Origin: Albugo candida
Taxonomy: Eukaryota; Oomycota; Peronosporomycetes; Albuginales
Direction of reading: 5' to 3'
Assembly (NCBI GenBank): GCA_040437565.1
Contig: JBDOQK010000083.1
Span: 22,525-86,524 of the forward strand
DNA length: 64,000 nt
Below, piece after piece: positions 56,173 through 64,000 of the stretch. The first letter of the stretch is position 1. Each line of letters starts with the position of its first letter. The position numbers and the translations under genes were made by a program. The notes below the pieces were generated by a model. It saw only the letters and a list, made by a program, of their open reading frames with translations. It had not been told where the DNA came from and made no database searches.

Positions 56173-57466
56173 TTGATGCAGAGATATGTCAGACACATTC
56201 CAATCGTATTCCCAGGTTATTGGTATCGAGTTGTTGGCATTATGAGTCTCACGCAAGGAGTAAAGAGACGAATATCGACTGCGATTGAATTTCTCATCCC
56301 AAATAGAAGACAGAAGGCATGTTTTTTTCTTAAATGTGCGGATATTGCTCATAAGCACTCCACGACTCTCGCTAGCTTGATGACTGTATGATTAGATTAC
56401 TATCATTATAATCTTTCACTAGCTTGCACTGTAGTGTGTTGTATCGATCCGATTATAGACATAAACGTTTAAAATTGTAATAGTGGGAATAAGAATGGGA
56501 AGCGATGGTCTAAATGTCGTGACATCAAAGTGACGACTCATTTCCAAAAGATTGATGCAATACACAAAACAAAGTATCATTTTCATCCGTTTCTGGCGGT
56601 TTTGACATTTATCTCGACGTTGGCTACTGGAAACTAAGGAACGACGATGACGCTCGGGCGGTTGCATAGATTGTGAATAGCAGTGATGGACTTGGCGCAA
56701 CTATTTTCCACGGTCAAATGAAAACGAATGGTGCGACACCATAAACACTGGTATTGGACCCTTACCAACCACAAACACTGATTTCAACACTTTAGATGCG
56801 TATATCTCGGCGAAACCAGCAGGAGAGAGCGACGAGGACAGCAGGGGAATTCTTTGCCGAGAGTTTGTACTGTTTCCAGACAATTCACAAGCAACAAACT
56901 TACGCGTTGAACAAATCGCATACATTCCATTATCAGCTTATGTTCCGCTCACGAATGATTCACCCATCCAAATTCGAGTGCCAATTACTGCCGCGCTTAA
57001 GCCAGCATGAAGATGGGAGTAGTAAACGAAATAGCTGTCAGGAAGGTGGTATTGAATGTGATCAGCTCTTAAAATAAATTGTCACTAGTTTCTGTCCGTC
57101 TACTGCGTAGAAGAGACACATATTCTGCAGCCGTAGGTATTCCTCAGTATCCTCTGTTGCTTCTTCTCTTCTTCTGCTATCAATATTTTACTCGACTAAG
57201 AATAAATATGCTGGAGACACAAGATAGCGGAAAAGCCGCAGAATTTCACCAATTTCTTCCAGATGTTTAAGTCAATTCCTCGGTCCCAGCGGTAGAGATC
57301 GTTTTGAGTGCTTACGAGGAATAGGAAGTCGCCCAGACTATGCCGTTCACGCCTACAGACTTCAAAATTGCGACTATAACAGTTCGTCATTTTGTAATTC
57401 AGCCTTTCTGGTTCTCAGCAACTTGACCCACGTAGCAAACGAAATACCCCACTGACTAATTGTACC
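56173..57466. other. unassigned region with a coding-like stretch
   Basis: A plus-strand frame from about 56670 to 57010 reads smoothly (NYFPRSNENEWCDTINTG ... GILCREFVLFPDN ... VPLTNDSPIQIRVPITAAL) and looks protein-like. I cannot identify a family, start or splice partners. The minus strand has an overlapping open frame (56701-56925), so the strand is not certain. Confidence 0.35.
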
Positions 57467-58369
57467 ATGAAGCTTCAGACAACAACACACTCAATCTCAG
57501 CCGCAGCATTGATACTCTTTACGGGCAATTTTTGTGAGGGAGACTATGTGAAAGAATTACGATCATATCCCATCGCTGAAAGCCTTCCTAGTACACCCGC
57601 TTATGGTTTGGGAGATAATGGCAAACTTGGTAAGGAAGCTTGCGTTGAAGGCGGAGGTGTAGCTGGAGGTGGCTTTGGAGGTGGAGGGGTTTTTGGAGGT
57701 GGTGCTGGAGGTGGTGCTGGAGGTGGTGCTGGAGGTGGAGTTGGAGGTGGTGCTGGAGGTGGAGGTGGTCTTGGAGGTGGAGTTGGAGGTGGTGCTGGAG
57801 GTGGAGTTGGAGGTGGTGCTGGAGGTGGAGTTGGAGGAGGTCTTGGAGGTGGAGCTGGAGGTGGAGGTGGAGTTGGAGGNNNNNNNNNNNNNNNNNNNNN
57901 NNNNNNNNNNNNNNNNNNNNNNNNNNNNNNNNNNNNNNNNNNNNNNNNNNNNNNNNNNNNNNNNNNNNNNNNNNNNNNNGGTGCTGGAGGTGGAGCTGGA
58001 GGAGGTCTTGGAGTTGGAGGAGTTCTTGGAGGTAGAGGTGGTCTTGGAGGTGGAGGAGGTCTTGGAGGTGGAGGCGGAGCTCGAATCCGTCTTGGAGTTG
58101 GAGGTGGATTCGGTGCTGGAGTTGGAGCTGGAGCCGGAGCTGGAGGTGGTGTGGGAGGTGGAATTGGAGCGGGAGGTGGCGTTGGAGGTGGATTCGGTGC
58201 TGGAGGTGGAGGTAGAGCTCGAATCGGTCTTGGAGTTGGAGCTGGAGGTGGATTCGGTGCTGGAGGTGGAGCCGGGGCCGGAGCTGGAGGTGGTGCGGGA
58301 GGTGGAATTGGAGCGGGAGGTGGTGTTGGAGGTGGTGTTGGCGGTGGTTCACGGACTCATTCTTTGTGA
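57467..58369 (+). CDS. secreted glycine-rich repeat protein
   Basis: The frame is about 300 residues, with a 100-N gap (57880-57979) inside the repeats. A signal peptide covers residues 1 to about 26 (ISAAALILFTGNFCEG). A 40-residue unique segment (DYVKELRSYPIAESLP...LGKEACVEGG) leads into GGGAGGG/GGGVGGG/GGGLGGG repeats with a few Phe and ARI(R/G)LG interruptions, ending GGSRTHSL. DNA repeats of the GGTGGTGCTGGA type make the locus prone to length change. It is probably an extracellular or wall structural protein. Repeat number is uncertain because of the gap. Confidence 0.72.
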   Translation: MKLQTTTHSISAAALILFTGNFCEGDYVKELRSYPIAESLPSTPAYGLGDNGKLGKEACVEGGGVAGGGFGGGGVFGGGAGGGAGGGAGGGVGGGAGGGGGLGGGVGGGAGGGVGGGAGGGVGGGLGGGAGGGGGVGXXXXXXXXXXXXXXXXXXXXXXXXXXXXXXXXXXGAGGGAGGGLGVGGVLGGRGGLGGGGGLGGGGGARIRLGVGGGFGAGVGAGAGAGGGVGGGIGAGGGVGGGFGAGGGGRARIGLGVGAGGGFGAGGGAGAGAGGGAGGGIGAGGGVGGGVGGGSRTHSL

Positions 58370-60232
58370 TAACCTGATCGATTTGCTGAAGGCAAATAAC
58401 AATTCTTCGCTGCACATTTGCTGCGAGTTAAGATCGCACATGTTGACAAGTTGGTGTCGATACCTTAGAAAATGTTCTACTGAGTCAACGATGAACATTT
58501 TTTTGTTAGTGGTAGCTGTATACCAAATGAATATATCTGCGCAGCTACAAATGTTTCGTCTACAATTCGGGCCATTTTTCTGTCACTGAATCCCTTAATA
58601 CTCGTTAAATGTTTACATTTCGCACTCACGGAAATTCCGTTTATTTTGAGTCTTCATGATCATTACCCAATATCATTTTGTTCTCCCCCATAACTTGGGC
58701 TCGCCGTTTCATCACGTCGGATGTGTTCATTACTCTGAAAACAGTATCAATTAGGAGTAGGACGAATGCGTCCAAGACAAACATAAAGAACAGTATTCGC
58801 TTCTCTACAACATACGTGCTCTTGGTGGATTCAGTCTCTGGTAAAGGCACCTGAGCGGTTCACAACAGTGTTATTCTCCGATGTAGGTATATCGAATCCA
58901 TATCTGCATGGCGGCGAACGGCACGAGGTAGCAAACTCTTTCACTTGTACATTGCAAATGCACAATCTATGAATAATACAATACCAGGTCGCAGCTGCTA
59001 TACATGTATTGAAGCAGAAAGAAGAAGTGTTCTCATGAATAGCGATGCAGCGAAGACGGATGATGGTATGAGAAACGACTCAGTGGCATGGTAAGCCTAG
59101 CGACGAAGTAGTCAATCTGTCGCGTTATACGCTTTAGAAAGTGAATGATCACAATCCAGCGCGCATTTTGGCGCATAATTCGCATGCAATGAATAGACAG
59201 ACACACGTTCACAAATATCGCCTCTTGCGACGCCTAATCTTGATAATCGACATGCTGAATTGCTCATTTAAGTCACCATATGGTCGTTAATTTCACCGTG
59301 AATTGCTCGACCCATCAAGGAGTCGCTGATGTACGCATTAGCATGTGTTAGAACAGAAGATGATGGATGAAACGATTTAATCATATGGCTGACTCTCAAG
59401 TCGCAAGTAAAAACAACGCAGTGTTTTGTTTACATAAACGAGTCCCATTTTGCTAAATCCTCATGCTGCTGCAAGCAATTGCTGATTTATGAAACGTTCA
59501 TACCTTGTCTTTCAGCAGGCTTGTAGATGATGATAGGTAAAGCTTCACATTGGGCGCGAACTGACACAAATCCAATCAATCACAATATCGTCGAGACAAG
59601 TCTTGATGACCACGCTCCATACATTTATTGATCTCCTCGATTTGTATAGCGTATCGTTTCCACAGGTATAACAACATCGATCATACATACAAAACTCTGA
59701 AGTCTTTACTAAATGGCGATGCTAGTTCCATACCTTGATATACTATATGGAGTGCCAACGAAAGCCGTGTACTTCTCCATTCATTACTTCACACTTCCCC
59801 GCTTCCGCCTTTGATGCATATATGGGTCGGCAATATTATTACTCTGGTATCGTTGAACAGACGAGTGACAGTTTATAGCATCGCACACGAACGTTGGGAC
59901 ATAAACTCTAGCGTTAGTTCGTCCAAAATTGATCAGTTTCGCATTCAGACCCTGCACACTCTATATCTTTGGATTATTGTTGTCTAACGTTATGCTTATT
60001 GGGCACATGCGCAATTTCTTAGGAGCCTGTGACGGCTGAGAGGCTGAGAAGACACTTCCTGTTGTTCATTTTGCCATAGCATTGTTTGTTAGCGAATACG
60101 CAAGCAAGAAACCGTACGATAAGTTGATGGGCGACTACCCACCGAAATTGAGTCATTTTAACGCTTTTTAGTAGATAGGTGCGCTCATCCTTAGAGCGTA
60201 CACGTGGAAATACTGTAACAAAACGCTATTGT
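58370..60232. other. mostly non-coding stretch
   Basis: A minus-strand frame at 58641-58850 encodes about 69 residues with one hydrophobic segment (ILFFMFVLDAFVLLLIDTVF). It begins after a possible splice acceptor (CTCAG) and could be the last exon of a small membrane protein, but no first exon is clear. The remaining 1.4 kb shows nothing I can support. Confidence 0.4.
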
Positions 60233-60553
60233 TTACTCTGTGAATACTGTCCTTACTTTTACTTGTGAGTAATTTAACAAGGCAGGATAAACGACATAGC
60301 TGGTGCTGACGTGTTGGAAATGTCTCATTACCCGTAATTCATCCGCTCCTTCGCAATCCATTTTGATTTCGTATGTCATTGACAACTTTACACACCCGTT
60401 GATGACAATCGATTGCGTGTTCTGCAAGGTGTTCAAATTCTCCCACTTCATCGCTGATGATGAATAGAGATGTGGCCAGAATAGACGAGGAAGACTTGAG
60501 CGAGGCTGTTGAAGGGAATCATTTATTGATATCTGATGAAGCAAGTCCATCAT
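60233..60553 (-). CDS. hypothetical protein (uncertain)
   Basis: A 106-codon open frame with mixed composition (LNTLQNTQSIVINGCVKLSMTYEIKMDCEGADELRVMRHF). It has no signal peptide, domain or neighbouring exon that I recognise. Its length is only slightly beyond chance, so it may not be a gene. Confidence 0.25.
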   Translation of the reverse strand: MMDLLHQISINDSLQQPRSSLPRLFWPHLYSSSAMKWENLNTLQNTQSIVINGCVKLSMTYEIKMDCEGADELRVMRHFQHVSTSYVVYPALLNYSQVKVRTVFTE

Positions 60554-60679
60554 ACTATTCTATTCATCAGTAGCCTCTTTCAGTATGGAAGGAGTGCAAA
60601 AAGCGGGTCGTGTCTCGAAACTATCTATCCAAAAGCTTACGCGGGTGCGATGATAAAATATCCATCGCTGAAGCCTGCA

Positions 60680-60779
60680 NNNNNNNNNNNNNNNNNNNNN
60701 NNNNNNNNNNNNNNNNNNNNNNNNNNNNNNNNNNNNNNNNNNNNNNNNNNNNNNNNNNNNNNNNNNNNNNNNNNNNNNN
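60680..60779. other. assembly gap (100 N)
   Basis: No repeated flanks and no gene across it can be recognised. Confidence 0.9.
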
Positions 60780-61089
60780 AGTCATAAAAGACGATACAAA
60801 AATACGTTAATTGAGCCCATAAGTAGGTCAAAACTCCTGTTCCTGACATCCTTATTGGACATACAATCACTCTTTCAAGATTGGCCTATGCGCTGATGTA
60901 GCAGCAAAAGTCGGCTTCTTCAGTCGTTCTCGTATACCTTTTTTTATTTCTCGTCACAGATTTGGGTTTATCGTTGTATCACGTGTGATAGTCTTTCTAT
61001 ACAGCATTGTCTTTGATGATTAGTTAATGACTCACTGCGCTGTACTTTTTGATAAGGAATAGCGTCATTGACTCGGAGTGTTGAACGAT

Positions 61090-61455
61090 CAAGCTGCCTG
61101 ATAGCACTTCTCAATTGCCGGCTACTACGTAACCCGCCAATTAAGTACAAAACAACTCGAAAAACAACTTTGTTCAAATCTTTCCTCTCGAAAACAATGG
61201 TTCAAGTCGACATATCGACACANNNNNNNNNNNNNNNNNNNNNNNNNNNNNNNNNNNNNNNNNNNNNNNNNNNNNNNNNNNNNNNNNNNNNNNNNNNNNN
61301 NNNNNNNNNNNNNNNNNNNNNNAGCTGCCTGATAGCACTTCTCAATTGCCGGCTACTACGTAACCCGCCAATTAAGTACAAAACAACTCGAAAAACAACT
61401 TTGTTCAAATCTTTCCTCTCGAAAACAATGGTTCAAGTCGACATATCGACACAAC
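61090..61455. repeat. gap 61223-61322 with duplicated flanks (133 bp)
   Basis: 61090-61222 and 61323-61455 match. Both contain the ATG (MVQVDIST) that opens the retrotransposon ORF1-like region. Confidence 0.8.
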
Positions 61456-63489
61456 CCAGGGTGGTAGCGTCTACTTGTAGTGACGTGGCAACCCTCAATA
61501 GTCACCCAGCTTTGGGTGATTGCATGATTGTTGATAAGTCATCACCCCTGTGTGATGGTGTGGAAAAACACCACCCCAGTGTGACGGCACAGGGTGATAC
61601 CTATGATACCGGTGTGGGATGTGGTATCGGTGGTACGTGCGGTACTGTCATTGCCTCGTCACAGGGAGACGCAAAGGCAACTGTATGTGTGGACGACACC
61701 AAAAAGTCCCACTTTGGCGGACCTTATCAAGTCGCAGGAGTCCTTGCGTAAGGATCAGGCTCGAGCTCGCGCGAAATTCTCGCGTGGAGCTCCCTAAGCC
61801 GAAAGCCTCGGATATCGAGGCTCTACTGCAGCTATATGCTGATGGAAGCACCCGGATTGGTCAGTTTTGTCTGCGAAATTAAAAGCAGCAAGACCTTTCA
61901 AATCCGGAAAGCAACCTTCCCAGCGGTGTTAGAGACGGGACAGTCCTTGATCCGTACTCCAAATGGGAAAATTCTTACATCCTTGATGCGAGACCACGGC
62001 AATCCGGTCTTTGAAAGACTACTGGAGAGCCGATCAATCGCTCAGGTTTCCAAAATGCCTAAGGGAAACGTCATGGTGATGGTCACCACGGCGGATGCCT
62101 GCCAACAGTTGGAGTGTCGGCCGGTGACTACCCTTGGAGAAAAGTACTTTTTTTGGGAGTTTGATACTCTTAAAACAAAATACTACCCGGATGTCTTCGG
62201 CGTTGGCGTGGAGGAAGAAGGACCAACATTCTCCGCTATCTTCACAAACTCGGGTGTCAAGTGGTGTATGACACCTTCCGCGAGACGGTTCCCACTAAAG
62301 AAGTGATGATGTCGATATGGAGAGTCTACTTTGGCTGTTCGACGTGTAGCGAACAACTGGTTAGAGTTGGTAAATTGATTGGAAAAATCGCTTACGACAA
62401 ACAGCTCTACCCAGTATGGGAAAAGAATGCTCCTATTCCAACTGAACGACCACGTTTTGGTTAACGTGGTCCTTACTGCTTGGATTTGGGTGCTGCATCA
62501 TCCACGGGAGCGCGGCAACAACAAAACAAAAACAAAAAACAACAGCAACAACCAGCAAAACAAAAATCAAACTCAACCTCAGAATCAAAACCAACAAAAA
62601 CCGCAACACGAAAACAAAAACAAACAACCTTGCTATCGGCAGTCGTGGTGGTCCCAAAAAAGATGGAGAAGCCAGTTCCAATTCAGGAATTGGAGGCGAG
62701 GCGACCGGAGCAGAAACACTCCGACCAACCTTCACTGGAGCTCAACACTCCTCCCTCTATCTCACCACCAAGGTCACCAGCCTCATCGCAGCCCACTTCC
62801 CAGCCATCCTACATCTGAAAAGTCGATCATCTTCCCATCCACGGGTGGAGAGGGATGGACACACATACATGCAGTTGGCATGGACGCGAGGAAAGCGTAA
62901 TCGGACTGAGCCGTTCGACCAAACGGTTTCCAATGCACCACCTCGGGCGCTCCCAACGTTGGCGACAAGCAATTACTTTGCTGTGCTCGCAACTATGGAG
63001 GTGGAAGTCGAAGAAGTCCAAGCGGTTTCCAATCCGGAGCATGGAAACCGCATTCAAATTATTCCCCTGAAAGCATGGATGCCAAAAGAGGTGGCCACTT
63101 CGAAAGCGGCAGCGCACTTCTATAAGAAGCGTCATACAACGGTGGAAAAAGCGGAGCGACCAAATCGAATTGGTGAAATCGGAAAGCTCATGGAAACGGA
63201 TTCCAAAAATGCACTCTACCATCTTCGACCGGACAAGCTGGTCCAAGCCGATACGTGCATCCCTCATGTGCGTCGGCTGGTACAATTTTGTACCAACCCG
63301 GACCAAATCATCCGGGAAGCATTAGATCATCCCGTCACCATGCATGAGGTGCTTATTTCATGCATGGAGTCGAATGATCCTACGTTGGACGTGTTAGTTT
63401 TCGGTCAAAAGGAGAAGTATATTATCAAGATTAACATCGTCAACGGGCCACTAATCACTACCTCTCGCATTATGCGTCATACCTCATAG
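61428..63489 (+). mobile_element. retrotransposon ORF1-like region, probably LINE
   Basis: Successive plus-strand frames hold a recognisable order: a Val/Thr/Gly-rich start (MVQVDIST); KPKASDIEALLQLYADGSTR; FQIRKATFPAVLETGQSLIRTP; LMRDHGNPVFERLLESR; VYDTFRETVPTKE; WRVYFGCSTC; a Gln/Asn/Lys-rich linker; then SNYFAVLA... to the end. The first blocks are of a kind I associate with first-ORF proteins of oomycete non-LTR elements; that family assignment is inference. The reading frame is interrupted in several places, so it is a dead copy. No reverse transcriptase follows within the window. Confidence 0.55.
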
Positions 63490-63599
63490 TCGTCGTTTCG
63501 CATGTCGTGTGTACTGCATACTCGGTGCTTCAACCACAGTGTACGTATCAACACTCCCACTCAATGTAGTTGCCCGCTGACTTGATACCCATTGCATCA

Positions 63600-64000
63600 C
63601 GAATGAAATGTATTCGTTTTGTCTGTTAGTTGGTATTTCGTTTCCTTCTACATCACTTTTATCAAACCTGTCGTTATCTTCTCACGGATAAAGTGATAGC
63701 GGATATCCACATGCTTCGTTCGTGCATGATATCCTGGATTTGTGGCAAGTGCGATAGCTCCTTGGTTATCTTCCCAGACAATTGCTGGATTCTTCTGTTC
63801 AAACCCCAGGTCGGAAAGCATTTCTCTTGCCCACAGTGCGTCCTGTTTACACATGCTCGTTGCCATGTACTCAACTTCTGAGGCACTCAAAGCCATTGTA
63901 CGTTGGTACTTCGACTTGTGTGCAACTGGTCCCCCATTCAGTAGTGTTAATACACCACTCACCGACCTGCGGTCATCCAAGTTGTTTCCTTAATCTGCAT
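63600..64000 (-). mobile_element. Ty1/copia LTR retrotransposon fossil (Pol RNase H end)
   Basis: The minus-strand frame carries a copia-type RNase H segment (SVSGVLTLLNGG, ALSASEVEYMA, LWAREMLSDLG, WEDNQGAIALA, TKHVDIRYHFIRE). It is the C-terminal end of a Ty1/copia Pol. The rest of the element would lie beyond the window end, and no LTR is visible here. I treat it as a fossil fragment abutting the ORF1-like element on the other strand. Confidence 0.8.

Noticed and set aside
56701-57010. Possible match of the unassigned exon to the end of a PARP catalytic domain
   Set aside because: Only a vague resemblance around one strand, with no H-Y-E triad or other PARP motif visible.
57669-58369. Regular short repeats that could suggest a CRISPR array
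   Set aside because: The period is a codon-level Gly repeat without spacers, in a eukaryotic reading frame with a signal peptide.

Overview
This window reads as nuclear DNA of an oomycete plant pathogen, most likely a white-blister rust of the genus Albugo (inference). The reasons are: compact genes with introns of roughly 45-70 nt; a gene resembling the oomycete M96 mating-specific family; an array of small secreted proteins that share one signal peptide; and a large secreted protein with the Cys-x2-Cys-x5-Gly (CHXC/CCG) signature known from Albugo effectors. The window carries twenty runs of exactly 100 N. At least fifteen are flanked by the same sequence on both sides, identical or nearly so, so many apparent tandem duplications are probably unjoined contig ends or haplotypes and not real gene copies.

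Layout. 1-2.4 kb: non-coding with a tRNA-Glu. 2.4-15.2 kb: dense conserved housekeeping genes (MFS transporter, DNAJC3/P58IPK co-chaperone, M96-like protein, Ran-binding NUP50-like protein, MRG/EAF3 chromatin protein, pyruvate dehydrogenase E2, MCM7). 15.4-25.6 kb: a cluster of five secreted-protein genes, all on the minus strand, with a NAA30 acetyltransferase gene among them. The cluster grew by tandem duplication of a unit of about 1.6 kb, and two of the units still carry a decayed copy of the MCM7 3' end. 26-46.4 kb: a second housekeeping block (PDZ protein, two SET/MYND proteins on opposite strands, PLAC8 protein, GRWD1/Rrb1, NEDD8 E1 subunit NAE1, a UBL-PUB-STI1-UIM protein, bZIP factor, PRP38, HAT/RGG protein). 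46.4-64 kb: a sparser accessory region with the CX2CX5G secreted protein, a dead LINE, a secreted M14 carboxypeptidase with a membrane anchor, a glycine-rich secreted protein, a retrotransposon ORF1-like stretch, and a Ty1/copia fossil cut by the window end.

The housekeeping genes cover folding in the ER, chromatin, DNA replication, splicing, ribosome assembly and ubiquitin/NEDD8 signalling, and they form no single pathway. The most interesting system is the secreted-protein array: a strongly conserved leader and upstream region (with a recurring TGACRTCRGYATACGTG element) joined to completely different low-complexity bodies. The leading second candidate is the three-module CxxC secreted protein at 47.0-49.1 kb.
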